This document shows, piece after piece, positions 27,290-35,917 of a DNA stretch of 64,000 bases. The position numbers and the translations under genes were made by a program. Within the stretch, counting starts at the first letter, position 1. Each line of letters begins with the position of its first letter. The notes beneath the pieces are model-generated. The model saw only the letters and a program-made list of their open reading frames with translations, was not told the DNA's origin and made no database searches. Origin of the DNA: Terriglobia bacterium (GTDB taxonomy: Bacteria > Acidobacteriota > Terriglobia > Bryobacterales > UBA6623); contig VXRL01000011.1 of assembly GCA_009838515.1 (NCBI GenBank), positions 1 to 64,000 of the forward strand, in the 5' to 3' direction.

Positions 27290-28081
27290 ATGCGCTACAC
27301 GTACCGCCAATCTGGGATGTCGTCAGGCTTCGGCATGATGCCCCCGACGCCGCGCGCCATCAAGCAGTTGCTGTGGGCGAACTTTGGGGCGTGGTTCGTG
27401 TTTGCGGTTGCCTTCGCGATCGGGCTCGGCCCGATCATCGGACTGTTCCGGTGGCTGAGCCTCACTCCGGACATGTTCGTGCGCGGCGCCCTCTGGCAAC
27501 CCGCCAGCTACATGTTCCTGCACGATCCCGGCGGGCTCTGGCATGTGGGCCTCAACTTGTTCGCCCTGTGGATGTTCGGCGGGACCCTGGCGCGCGACTG
27601 GGGCGGGCGGCGATTCTTGCACTTCTATTTCGCCTGCGGCGCAGGAGCGGCCCTAGTGGACGTGATCATTCGTCTCGTCACGGGCTCGGGCGGCGTGGCG
27701 ACGGTCGGGGCATCGGGTGCGGTGCTGGCTGTAGTCACCGCTTTCGCGGTTACATACCCCAACACGCCCATCCTGATCTCCTTCATCCTGCCGGTACCAG
27801 CTTGGGTGGTGGCGGTGGCCTATGCCGCGATCAATCTTCTGGGTGCGGTTCAGGATTTCTCGCACGGCGGAAATCCGACCGGGACGGCGTTCACTGTCCA
27901 CTTGGCGGGCATGGCGCTGGGATACTACTTCGTCCGGCGCCGGGCCGGGCTCCCAGAGCTCTCTCTGCCATCGTGGAATCCGCAGGCGCGCTACCGCGAG
28001 TGGCAACTCAGGCAGGCGCGCAAGAAGTTCGAGGTCTATATGCGAGATCGAGACAAGCGCAACGGACCAAGAGTGCAATGA
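27290..28081 (+). CDS. Rhomboid family intramembrane serine protease
   Basis: A 263-residue six-helix rhomboid. Seen: LWHVGLNLFALWMFG on helix 2, catalytic Ser in TVGASGAVLAV (GxSG) on helix 4 and catalytic His in FTVHLAGMALGYY on helix 6. All residues of an active rhomboid are present. The C-terminal 50 residues are a basic cytoplasmic tail. Substrates are unknown; in Providencia a rhomboid processes TatA, and here tatA is the next gene, but this TatA has no visible N-terminal extension needing cleavage beyond about seven residues. Confidence 0.92.
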   Translation: MRYTYRQSGMSSGFGMMPPTPRAIKQLLWANFGAWFVFAVAFAIGLGPIIGLFRWLSLTPDMFVRGALWQPASYMFLHDPGGLWHVGLNLFALWMFGGTLARDWGGRRFLHFYFACGAGAALVDVIIRLVTGSGGVATVGASGAVLAVVTAFAVTYPNTPILISFILPVPAWVVAVAYAAINLLGAVQDFSHGGNPTGTAFTVHLAGMALGYYFVRRRAGLPELSLPSWNPQARYREWQLRQARKKFEVYMRDRDKRNGPRVQ

Positions 28082-28171
28082 AGTCGGGACGCAGCCGCGA
28101 ATGCGCCGGCCGGATGGGAATCGGAACCACTCGGCGCACCGGATGGTCTGCTAAACTGGGGGCACAACGAT

Positions 28172-28393
28172 ATGGCACACCTTGAACCAACCATGGCTCT
28201 CTTCATGGGGCCGCTTGGCATGCAAGAGCTGCTCATCATCCTGCTGATCGCTCTGATCATCTTCGGCGGCAAGAAGATCCCGGAGCTTGCGAAGGGGCTG
28301 GGGCAGGGCATCCGCGAGTTCAAGACCTCGCTCAAGGCTGGCGAGGAAGAGGGCCAAGGGACCAGCCAAGCGGGCGCGGCCAAGGACAGCTAG
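28172..28393 (+). CDS. tatA: Sec-independent translocase subunit TatA
   Basis: A 73-residue TatA/E. Seen: GPLGMQELLIILLIALIIFGGKK, the single membrane helix with the FGGKKIPELAKG hinge, then an amphipathic helix GLGQGIREFKTSLKAG and a short acidic tail. It forms the pore for twin-arginine substrates, of which several are encoded in this window. A second in-frame ATG at 28193 gives a shorter N terminus. GGGGG lies about 9 bases before the first ATG. No tatC or tatB is nearby. Confidence 0.92.
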   Translation: MAHLEPTMALFMGPLGMQELLIILLIALIIFGGKKIPELAKGLGQGIREFKTSLKAGEEEGQGTSQAGAAKDS

Positions 28394-28610
28394 CTCGACC
28401 CCTCACGCCGGGGCGAATCGCGTTCGCGCCGCAGCCACGCAGTCCGCTCATTCTCTCGATCCGCTTCGCGACGCGCCGAGCGCCGTGAAGTCTAGAACCA
28501 ACCTGGGCTAAAATGTTTTCTATGGCGAGCCGGTCGTGAACCGCGCCATGTGTCGGCGAGTGGCCGGGGTTGGTCGTGGGTTCGCTGCCGGTTAGCGATT
28601 CCGGTCCGCG

Positions 28611-29960
28611 ATGCCGCGCCCAATCCATGTAGTCGGAGCAGGGCTGGCGGGCTCCGAGGCTGCCGTCCAGATCGCCCGCCATGGTGTGCCGTGCGTGCTG
28701 CACGAGATGCGCCCGGGCAAGCGGACCCCGGCTCACCAGACCGATGCCCTGGGCGAGTTGGTCTGCAGCAACTCCCTCAAGACCGAGACACAGGGCAGCG
28801 CTCCGTGGCTTCTGAAGGAGGAGTTGCGCCGCATGGGTGCGATGTCGATGCGGGTCGCGGCCGAGGTGCGGATTCCGGGCGGGACCGCTCTGACGGTCGA
28901 TCGTGGCTTGTTCGCGCGAGGTGTGACCGATGCGGTGGAATCGGAGCCGTTGATCAAGATCGAGCGCGGCGAGGTCACCGATCTCGCGACTGACAGCGAC
29001 AAGATCTGGATCATCGCTACGGGGCCTCTGACGAGCGACGCCTTGGCGGAGGCGATCGCCGAGCGCACGGGGAACGATCGCCTGTACTTCTACGACGCGA
29101 TCAGCCCGATCGTCGACGCGGAAACGATCGATATGTCGGTCGCCTATCGCGGCTCGCGCTACGGGCACTCTATCGATGGCAGCGATGACTACGTGAACTG
29201 CCCGCTCACCAAAGAGCAATACGAGCGGTTCCTGGCCGCCCTGCTGGCTGCCGAGCAGCACCATTCCAGCGATTTTGACAATCCCAACTACTTCGAGGGC
29301 TGCTTGCCGATTGAAGAGATTGCTCGACGGGGTGCGGACACGCTGCGTTTCGGGCCGATGAAGCCCGTTGGCTTGCGCGACCCGAGGACAGGGCGGGGCG
29401 CCTACGCCGTTGTGCAGCTCCGCCAGGAGGACGCCCGGGCCGGCTCGTACAACGTCGTGGGATTCCAAAACCATCTTAAGTACGGCGAGCAGAAGCGCTT
29501 GCTTCGCATGATTCCCGGCTTGGAGCGCGCCGAGTTCTTGCGCTTCGGGCAGATTCATCGCAACACATATATCAACGCGCCCGCCCTGCTGCTTCCGACG
29601 CTCCAGTGGAAGCAGCACGCCAACATCCTGTTCGCAGGCCAGATCTCGGGCGTCGAGGGGTATGTGGAGTCCATAGCGACGGGCCTGATGGCCGGTTGGA
29701 ACGCTGTTCGCCTGTCCCTCGGGCAAGCCTTGCTGGAATGGCCGCCCGCCACCGCCCACGGATCCCTCTGCCGCTACATTTCCGGTGCCGACCCGGACAA
29801 CTACCAGCCGGCAAACATCACGTTCGACCTGTTGCCTCCACCGTCAGCTGAGCTGAAACGGAAGTTTCGAAAGCAGAAGCGGGAGCGGCGCCGGCAGCAG
29901 TGCGCGCTGGGGCTAGCCGCGCTTGACGAGTTTCTCAATGTCCAGCAAGCAGCAGCCTGA
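28611..29960 (+). CDS. trmFO: Methylenetetrahydrofolate-tRNA-(uracil-5-)-methyltransferase
   Basis: A 449-residue folate/FAD-dependent enzyme making T54 (m5U) in tRNA. Seen: the FAD fold VVGAGLAGSEAA, the conserved Cys in LVCSNSLKTE and the second Cys in YFEGCLPIEE, and FAGQISGVEGYVES and GLMAGWNA near the C terminus, all typical of TrmFO rather than MnmG. Its end overlaps the xerC start by 23 bases. The trmFO-xerC order matches the gid-codV arrangement in Firmicutes. The large minus-strand frame over the same bases is a shadow. Confidence 0.95.
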   Translation: MPRPIHVVGAGLAGSEAAVQIARHGVPCVLHEMRPGKRTPAHQTDALGELVCSNSLKTETQGSAPWLLKEELRRMGAMSMRVAAEVRIPGGTALTVDRGLFARGVTDAVESEPLIKIERGEVTDLATDSDKIWIIATGPLTSDALAEAIAERTGNDRLYFYDAISPIVDAETIDMSVAYRGSRYGHSIDGSDDYVNCPLTKEQYERFLAALLAAEQHHSSDFDNPNYFEGCLPIEEIARRGADTLRFGPMKPVGLRDPRTGRGAYAVVQLRQEDARAGSYNVVGFQNHLKYGEQKRLLRMIPGLERAEFLRFGQIHRNTYINAPALLLPTLQWKQHANILFAGQISGVEGYVESIATGLMAGWNAVRLSLGQALLEWPPATAHGSLCRYISGADPDNYQPANITFDLLPPPSAELKRKFRKQKRERRRQQCALGLAALDEFLNVQQAAA

Positions 29961-30882
29961 CGACACCATCTCGGCGGCGGCGACGCGGTTCTTGGCGTCG
30001 TTGCGGGCACGCAACGCATCGGAGAACACGATTGCGAGCTACGGCAGGGACCTAGGCTTGTTCGTCAGCCATTTCGGTTCCGACCAAGGGCAGGCCCTAT
30101 CGGTGGGACGAGTCACGCGGCTAATGATTCGCGAGTTCATGGCCGAGGGCCGCTCGAAAGGTCTGTCACCAGCGACACTGGCGCGCCGCTTGGCGGCCCT
30201 GAGGGGCTTCTTCGACTACTTGGTTCTCGAGGAGGGCCTTCCCAACAATCCGGCCCGCAGCCTCGCGGCTCCCAAGATATCCCAGAAACTGCCTCCCGTC
30301 ATGAGCGCCGAGGATACCAATCAAATGGTCAATGCCGTGCGGTTCGACAGCGAGCGAGACCGCTTTCCAGACAAGGTCGTTCGCGACCGCCTGATCTTTG
30401 AACTGCTCTACGGTGCGGGGCTGCGTGTCAGCGAGCTCGTCGGCTTGAACCTGAACGACATCGACAGGGCCGAGCGCTGGATCGAAGTCAGAGGCAAGGG
30501 TCGCAAGGAACGCCAAGTGCCGTACGGAGTGCGAGCTGACGAAGCGCTGGAACGCTACTTGACGGTGCGGGAGCGTCTCGAGGCACCGCGCACGGAGAAG
30601 GCCTTGTTCCTGCACCGCTGGGGAGGGAAGCTACGACGCCTGACGCCTCGCAGCGTCGGATTGATCGTCAAGAAGTACGCACGCTTGCTGAGTGGCGACC
30701 CATCCCTGCATCCGCACTCGTTGCGGCACGCCTTCGCCACGCACTTGCTCTCCGAGGGAGCGGACCTGCGCGCAATCCAGGAGCTATTGGGCCACGCCAG
30801 CCTGTCGACCACGCAGAAGTACACCCAACTGTCCATGAGCGAGTTGATGAAGGTTTACGACGCGGCGCACCCGAAGGCCTAG
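29938..30882 (+). CDS. xerC: Tyrosine recombinase XerC/XerD-like
   Basis: A 314-residue tyrosine recombinase that would resolve chromosome dimers at dif. Seen: the N-terminal SAM-like core-binding domain (LARRLAALRGFFDYLV), and catalytic Arg in YGAGLRVSELVGL, Lys in VRGKGRKERQVP, HPHSLRHAFATHLL (His-x-x-Arg), LGHASLSTTQKYT with the second His and the Tyr nucleophile. All six residues are present. The ATG at 29938 is preferred; TTG at 29923 is possible. The overlap with trmFO and the housekeeping context argue that it is the cellular recombinase, not a phage integrase. Confidence 0.92.
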   Translation: MSSKQQPDDTISAAATRFLASLRARNASENTIASYGRDLGLFVSHFGSDQGQALSVGRVTRLMIREFMAEGRSKGLSPATLARRLAALRGFFDYLVLEEGLPNNPARSLAAPKISQKLPPVMSAEDTNQMVNAVRFDSERDRFPDKVVRDRLIFELLYGAGLRVSELVGLNLNDIDRAERWIEVRGKGRKERQVPYGVRADEALERYLTVRERLEAPRTEKALFLHRWGGKLRRLTPRSVGLIVKKYARLLSGDPSLHPHSLRHAFATHLLSEGADLRAIQELLGHASLSTTQKYTQLSMSELMKVYDAAHPKA

Positions 30883-30973
30883 CCTCGGCGCCAGATTTCC
30901 CGTTCCGCGCTAAAGTGGGGTGGTCAGCAGCCGGCTGGAGCGTCCGCCGAGAGCGCAGGAATTCATCGCAACA

Positions 30974-32413
30974 ATGCCGAAACGGACGCTCTTTCTCAAC
31001 CCGCCGTCGTACGAGAACTTTGACGGCGGCGCCAGTTCCCGCTGGCCCGCCACGCGGGAGATTGAATCGTACTGGTACCCGGTCTGGCTCTGCTACCCGG
31101 CCGGGATGTTGGGGGATAGCACCGTTGTCGATGCGCCTCCGCACAAGCTCAAGCCCGCCGATGTGAGGGGCTTGGCGAACTCGTACGAGTTCATGGTCCT
31201 GTTCACCTCGACTCCCGGGTTTGCCAACGACTGCGTCTTGGCAGAGTCGATGAAGGCTCTAAACCCCGACCTCGAGATCTGCTTTGTCGGACCTCACGTT
31301 GGCTCTCGCCCCGCCGAGAGCTTGCGGGCGTGTCTGGCCATAGACTTCGTGATTCGCAAGGAGTTTGACTTCCAAGTCGTTGATTTCGCGAACGGCAAGC
31401 CCTTCAGCGAGCTCGGAGGTGTCAGCTATCGAAATGGTGCCGGCGAGGCCGTGCACAACCCGGATGTGCCTCTGGTCGAGGACTTGGACGCGCTGCCTTG
31501 GGTGACACCTGTCTACAAGCGCTGCCTAGATGTGGAGCGCTATAACGTCCCCTTTCTCAAGCATCCGTACGTGTCGTTCTACACCGAGCGCGGCTGTCCT
31601 GCTCTGTGCACGTTCTGCCTTTGGCCGCAGACCATCTCGGGCCATCGCTGGCGCACGCGCTCGGCGGATGACGTGGCTGCCGAGGTGCGCTGGACGCTCG
31701 ACAACTTCCCGGACATCAACGAGATATTTTTCGATGACGATACCTTCAACATTCGCAAGGACCGCGTACTGGAGCTGTGCGCAAAGCTCAAGCCGCTAGA
31801 TTTCACTTGGTCCTGCACGTCCCGTGTCAATGTCGATTACGAGACTCTGAGGACCATGAAGGACGCAGGTTGCCGACTGCTGATCGTCGGCTACGAGTCA
31901 GGCGATCCGCAGATCCTGAAGAACATCAAGAAGGGAGCCACCGTCGAGCGGGCCCTCAAGTTCACCCGGGATGCCCACAAGGCTGGCCTGACTATCCACG
32001 GCGACTTTATCGTCGGCTTGCCGGGTGAGACACGCGAGACCATCCAACGCTCCTTGGAGTTTGCCAAGCGGCTCGACACGGAAACGATCCAAGTCTCTGT
32101 GGCGCACCCCTATCCGGGCACCTCGTTCTTCGACGAGGCCGTGGCCAACGGCTGGCTCACCGATGGCTCGATGACGGATGCAGCGGGCCACCAGGTGCCC
32201 AACATCCGCTATCCAGACCTAGACCAGAAAGAGATCCTGCAGTGGGTCGAGCGTTTCTATGACGAGTACTACTTCCGTCCGCGGGCGGCGTGGCGCATCG
32301 TCAGGAAGGCGATGTTTGATGCCAAGGAGCGCCGTCGGCTGGCGAAAGAAGCCCGCGAATACTTGGCTTTGCGAGCTAAGCGCAAGGAATACGCCCTCGA
32401 CACCCACCCCTGA
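30974..32413 (+). CDS. hpnJ: Hopanoid biosynthesis B12-binding radical SAM protein HpnJ
   Basis: A 479-residue radical-SAM enzyme. HpnJ is tied to bacteriohopanetetrol cyclitol ether formation, i.e. making the polar head group of hopanoids. Seen: an N terminus with RTLFLNPPSYENFDGG and WYPVWLCYPAGML typical of HpnJ, a cobalamin-binding-like domain, then the radical-SAM cluster site TERGCPALCTFCLWPQT (Cx3Cx2C) and IFFDDDTFNIRKDR in the core barrel. The ATG at 30974 (MPKRTLF) is chosen over an upstream frame start at 30920. No other hpn gene or squalene-hopene cyclase is in the window. Confidence 0.85.
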   Translation: MPKRTLFLNPPSYENFDGGASSRWPATREIESYWYPVWLCYPAGMLGDSTVVDAPPHKLKPADVRGLANSYEFMVLFTSTPGFANDCVLAESMKALNPDLEICFVGPHVGSRPAESLRACLAIDFVIRKEFDFQVVDFANGKPFSELGGVSYRNGAGEAVHNPDVPLVEDLDALPWVTPVYKRCLDVERYNVPFLKHPYVSFYTERGCPALCTFCLWPQTISGHRWRTRSADDVAAEVRWTLDNFPDINEIFFDDDTFNIRKDRVLELCAKLKPLDFTWSCTSRVNVDYETLRTMKDAGCRLLIVGYESGDPQILKNIKKGATVERALKFTRDAHKAGLTIHGDFIVGLPGETRETIQRSLEFAKRLDTETIQVSVAHPYPGTSFFDEAVANGWLTDGSMTDAAGHQVPNIRYPDLDQKEILQWVERFYDEYYFRPRAAWRIVRKAMFDAKERRRLAKEAREYLALRAKRKEYALDTHP

Positions 32414-32477
32414 ACGGCGGCGCGAACCCGCGATTGGATTGCCAGCTCGGCCTCGCCCGAGCCGCTGTCCGGGCATA

Positions 32478-32605
32478 GATTTCCACAACTGTGTTGGAAA
32501 ACTGACAGTGGAACTGTGGAAATCCTGTGTGTAGAGGTTGGAAACTGCTATCTAACTTACGCACAGACCAGCATTACCGAGTCTGTGCGGCGAAGCTGTG
32601 GAAAC
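32478..32605. repeat. Box module, copy 1 (TGTGGAAA boxes)
   Basis: First copy of a module of about 128 bases. Boxes seen: GATTTCCACA at 32478-32487, TTGGAAAA at 32494-32501, TGTGGAAATC at 32515-32524, TTGGAAAC at 32538-32545, TAACTT at 32553-32558 and TGTGGAAAC at 32597-32605. The first and third form a perfect 10-base inverted repeat with a 27-base loop. TTTTCCACA is the DnaA-box form reported in cyanobacteria and is one base from the E. coli box TTATCCACA, so DnaA binding is one reading. Confidence 0.75.
32561..32588. repeat. Inverted repeat GCACAGAC-N12-GTCTGTGC
   Basis: A perfect 8-base inverted repeat inside copy 1 of the module: GCACAGAC at 32561-32568 and GTCTGTGC at 32581-32588. It could form a hairpin. 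It is not followed by a T run, so it is not a classical terminator. Copy 2 has only the left arm in changed form (GCGCAGACC at 32851). Confidence 0.6.
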
Positions 32606-32750
32606 CTTGCACGCCTACTGATGGTTGGTTGGCGTAGCGGCCGCTCGCTGGAGGTCGCTGCGGCAACTCCGTGCCCTTGCCGGCACGTACCACCGCTCTG
32701 GCCTGGGCGGGCTGCCTGCCCTCGGCTAGAGTCGGGTGGTCGCGGGTCGA

Positions 32751-32877
32751 GATTTCCACACCCTAGGCAAGATTCGTGTGAAGCGGTGTGGAAAACCTGT
32801 GTGCGCCTGTTGGAAAAGACTCCGTAACTTCCATCTCTGAAACACTTCAGGCGCAGACCTAATTCAGTGTGGAAATC
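32751..32877. repeat. Box module, copy 2 (TGTGGAAA boxes)
   Basis: Second copy, 273 bases after the first. Boxes seen: GATTTCCACA at 32751-32760, TGTGGAAAA at 32787-32795, TTGGAAAA at 32810-32817, TAACTT at 32825-32830 and TGTGGAAATC at 32868-32877. Offsets from the first box core are 34, 57, 72 and 115 bases, against 35, 58, 73 and 117 in copy 1. CCTGTGTG follows the middle TGTGGAAA box in both copies. Sequence between the boxes has diverged, so the spacing looks conserved. Confidence 0.75.
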
Positions 32878-32901
32878 TTGGCGGCAGTCGCTGCGTGAGC
32901 G

Positions 32902-34764
32902 CTATGCGGTGTCGGAGGTTCCTGATGCGAAACGGTCGATCAAGAACATCACCGCTGCCACGGCCGCCAGCGATAGCCACAGGCTGTCGACCAGCGGTAT
33001 GGGAATCTCAATGCCCGTGAACAGAGTCTTCGGAATTGCGATGAGTATGCCTGCGATCGCCTCGCCGGCGATCAGTCCGGAAGCGATCAGCAGGCCCCTG
33101 TGGCGTGCTTCCTCCGAGCGCCTCTGGAGGCGCTGCGAGATCAAGCCCCCGAGGAAGATAGGCACCATCAGCGAAAGCGGCAGGTAGATGCCAACCGCGA
33201 CGGGCATCACATGCGCGCGAAAGCGGCTGCCGGAGCGCTGCAGGAAGCCGTCGAACAGGACGATACCGACCGCGATCAGCGCTCCGATCCAGACCATGTT
33301 CCACGGAATGCTGGAGTCTCCGAACAACCCCTCCGCGATCGAGGCGAAGAGCGTAGCTTGCGGTGCTAGCAAGGCATTGGGTTCGCCCGTGCCAATGCCG
33401 TAGGCCCTGTGCAGCAGCGTCAAGACCGGCGCGATGGTGAAGACGGGCACCAGAATGCCGATCAGCTGGCCGATCTGCTGTAGGCGCGGCGTTGCCCCGA
33501 CCAACTGGCCAGTCTTAAGGTCCTGCGACGTGTCTCCGGCAGTCGCGGCGGCGCAGCACACGATGCTGGCCACGCCTAGCGCGCCCAGGATTCCGGCGCT
33601 GCCGGTCATGCCCAAGATCAGCAAGATGACGGACGAGAACATCAGCGCGCAGATTGTCGTGCCCGAAATGGGATTGTTGGACGACCCCACCAAGCCGCAA
33701 ATGTAGCTTGAAACCGCCACAAAAAAGAGCGAGCTGACGAGCATCACGATTCCTGCGGTCAACGCAACCGGCACGGAGCCCGTGACGGATTGGTACAGCA
33801 CGAACGTACCGAGGGCGACCACTGCGAAGGCTGCGCCGACCAAGGAGTTGGGAAGGTCCCTGTCGGTGCGTTCGATCGATTGGCCGCTTCTTCCAACGCC
33901 GCCAAGCAGGTGGCGCACCGCCTTCGCAATTCCGCCGCGGATACTCCACATCGATGCCAGCCCGCCGACGATCATGGCCCCCACGCCCATGTAGCGGATC
34001 TGGCTGCTCCATAGCGTCCACGCCGCGTCTAGGGCAGACTGTTCGGCCACGGGGCTTAGCCAGTAGAAGATCGGAATGGCGAACAGCCAGGCGATCACGC
34101 TTCCCGCCAAGGCGGCGATGCCAATCTCGACACCGACAATCACGCCGACTCCTAGTAGCGCGACCGAGATGTCCGTGCCGCCATAGAGCACGGTGCCCCC
34201 CACCCTCCAAGCGAACTCTGCCGTGCTGCGGAAAACCGCAAGCAAGCCTACGAGCGATTTGAACACCAGTCCACCGCCAAGAGCGGACAGGATCGTGCGC
34301 ATGGGGCTGCCGCCTGACTCTCCCGCCTCAAGCACTTGGGCGCAGGCCACTCCCTCCGGATAGATCAGCTCCTTGTCCTCGACGATCAGGACCCTTCGCA
34401 GGGGGACCATGAACAGCACGCCGAGCAGGCCGCCCAGCAAGCCGATCAGGGAGACCTTCCAAAAGGAGAACTCCAGCCAAACCCCGGTGATCAGCATGGC
34501 GGGAACGGTGAAGATGATCCCCGCCGCGACCGCCTCTCCAGCCGAGGCGATGGTCTGCACGATGTTGTTCTCGCGGATCGTGCCACGCCTCAGCAGCCCG
34601 CGCAGGATGCCCATCGAAACGATAGCCGCCGGAATGCTGCCGGTCACGGTCATCCCCGCATACAGCCCGAGGTATGTGTTCGCCGCAGTGAGTACCGTGC
34701 CGATCAGCAGTCCGATGACGACCGCCCGAATGGTGAGTTCGCGAGCTGGATAGGACGGAAGCAT
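32902..34764 (-). CDS. OPT family oligopeptide transporter
   Basis: A 620-residue polytopic membrane protein of the oligopeptide transporter superfamily, which moves peptides or metal chelates into the cell. Seen: ELTIRAVVIGLLIGTVLTAA and NTYLGLYAGMTVTGSIPAAI at the N terminus, ENNIVQTIASAGEAVAAGI, ELIYPEGVACAQVLEAGE, and many later hydrophobic helices, all family signatures. The ATG at 34764 (MLPSYPARELT) is chosen; one at 34806 adds 14 residues. It is a single gene. The chelate or peptide carried cannot be told from sequence. Confidence 0.88.
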   Translation of the reverse strand: MLPSYPARELTIRAVVIGLLIGTVLTAANTYLGLYAGMTVTGSIPAAIVSMGILRGLLRRGTIRENNIVQTIASAGEAVAAGIIFTVPAMLITGVWLEFSFWKVSLIGLLGGLLGVLFMVPLRRVLIVEDKELIYPEGVACAQVLEAGESGGSPMRTILSALGGGLVFKSLVGLLAVFRSTAEFAWRVGGTVLYGGTDISVALLGVGVIVGVEIGIAALAGSVIAWLFAIPIFYWLSPVAEQSALDAAWTLWSSQIRYMGVGAMIVGGLASMWSIRGGIAKAVRHLLGGVGRSGQSIERTDRDLPNSLVGAAFAVVALGTFVLYQSVTGSVPVALTAGIVMLVSSLFFVAVSSYICGLVGSSNNPISGTTICALMFSSVILLILGMTGSAGILGALGVASIVCCAAATAGDTSQDLKTGQLVGATPRLQQIGQLIGILVPVFTIAPVLTLLHRAYGIGTGEPNALLAPQATLFASIAEGLFGDSSIPWNMVWIGALIAVGIVLFDGFLQRSGSRFRAHVMPVAVGIYLPLSLMVPIFLGGLISQRLQRRSEEARHRGLLIASGLIAGEAIAGILIAIPKTLFTGIEIPIPLVDSLWLSLAAVAAVMFLIDRFASGTSDTA

Positions 34765-34909
34765 CGGCGATCGCAAAGAGCTCGGATAAAGGGCGTACCA
34801 TATCACAGCGGTCCGCCCGTGCGGCCAGGCCGTGCGTCTCGCGTCAGACAGTGAAACGGCGCTTGGCTCGGCCCGGGCTAGGCGTTTGGCACTGGCGCCC
34901 GTGGCTGGG

Positions 34910-35791
34910 CTAGTCCAATCCGAGAGAGCGCTTCTGGGCGTCCAGCCACTCTTCGTATTCCCTCTTAAGCGCTTCGTCCGTCGGGCTTGGATACAGTTCG
35001 CTCGCCGTGTAGCGCCCTGTAGCCAGCTTGCCCTTAGTCCAGATGTCGTGCAGTTCCGTCAGCTTCGCCTGCTTGACGGCGCTCTCGACAAGGTGTGGCG
35101 GCACGAACGTTAGCCCTTCGCGGTCACCTACTACCAAGTCACCCGGCATGACAGTAGTCGTGCCGATCCGTACTGGTACGTTGATGCCCATCAGCATCAC
35201 GTCTTGGAGCGCCGAGACGTGGAATCCCCGGACATATACCGGAATGTTCAGGGGATGAACCCCGTCCAGGTCGCGGATCGCTCCGTCAATAACGAACCCC
35301 TGGCCCGTTGCGGCGTGTATCGCTGTCGCGAGATTGTCGCCCGCGAAGGTTCCGCCTTCAATCTTGCCAAACAGATCGACGACGAGCACGTCGCCGGGCC
35401 GGAGCGCATCAATCACTCGCTGGTTGCCGTTGGGGCCTAGCTTCCGAGCTGCTGCGTCTTCTTCGATGATCTGGTCCAGATCGGGACGGACCGGCATGAA
35501 GACAGCGGTGACGGCCCGCCCGAGCAGCTTCTTCTCCGGATGGACGATCTGCCAGCCCCCAGACCACTGGTGATGATAGCCGGCTTGCCGCAGCGGCCCC
35601 CAAAGCATCTCGGAGCTCGCGTTGGCCAGCGAATCGATCAGGGTTTGCGGCACCTTCGGCCGACCGTCGTCGAAGCGTTCGAACGGATTGAAGCGGGTGT
35701 ATTTGGCCAGCTGGGTCTTGTCGAATCCGCCGACCTGTGCGGCAACGGGGCCAGCTAGCGCCAAAGCGAGGATGATTCGGAGGATTCGCAT
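34910..35791 (-). CDS. Exported RraA-like protein (HMG aldolase/dimethylmenaquinone methyltransferase fold)
   Basis: A 293-residue member of the RraA-like family, which includes 4-hydroxy-4-methyl-2-oxoglutarate aldolases and the RNase E regulator RraA. Seen: a signal-peptide-like start (LRIILALALAGPVAAQ), RPGDVLVVDLFG, GDNLATAIHAATGQGFVIDG, AIRDLDGV (the metal-site Arg-Asp) and VMPGDLVVGDREGL. Most family members are cytoplasmic, so the signal peptide is unusual, though seen in Acidobacteria. The ATG at 35791 is chosen because the 111 residues upstream have no protein character. It is divergent from the dehydrogenase-aldolase pair. Confidence 0.82.
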   Translation of the reverse strand: MRILRIILALALAGPVAAQVGGFDKTQLAKYTRFNPFERFDDGRPKVPQTLIDSLANASSEMLWGPLRQAGYHHQWSGGWQIVHPEKKLLGRAVTAVFMPVRPDLDQIIEEDAAARKLGPNGNQRVIDALRPGDVLVVDLFGKIEGGTFAGDNLATAIHAATGQGFVIDGAIRDLDGVHPLNIPVYVRGFHVSALQDVMLMGINVPVRIGTTTVMPGDLVVGDREGLTFVPPHLVESAVKQAKLTELHDIWTKGKLATGRYTASELYPSPTDEALKREYEEWLDAQKRSLGLD

Positions 35792-35917
35792 CGCCGTGAC
35801 TCTACCACGTTTTTCCTCCATCTGGGGCACCAGCGCGAGCGGAGCAGGGAACTGACGGTCGGAGCGGCCTGACGGAGGGGACGCGTTCTTGGCGGAGTAC
35901 AATTGGCAGTTCTGCAA

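Larger units (their letters stand above)
32414..32901. other. Gene-free gap between convergent genes with duplicated box module
   Basis: A 488-base gap between hpnJ (plus) and the OPT transporter (minus), which point toward each other. It holds two copies of a spaced-box module (listed separately) and a perfect 8-base inverted repeat. The open frames crossing it are not protein-like. Because both genes converge here, no promoter is needed for either; both transcripts end here. Confidence 0.7.

Noticed and set aside
28332-29759. 475-residue minus-strand frame
   Set aside because: It mirrors trmFO, whose motifs are complete on the plus strand. The frame is long only because of high GC and has no recognisable domain.
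29938-30882. Possible mobile-element integrase
   Set aside because: All residues fit XerC, the gene overlaps trmFO as in other genomes, and no att repeats or phage genes flank it.
32478-32877. Firm call of oriC
   Set aside because: Boxes resemble DnaA boxes, but there is no dnaA/dnaN/parAB nearby, no clear AT-rich unwinding element, and genes do not diverge from here; kept as a hypothesis only.
32414-32901. CRISPR array
   Set aside because: Only two module copies 273 bases apart, with diverged sequence and no spacers or cas genes.
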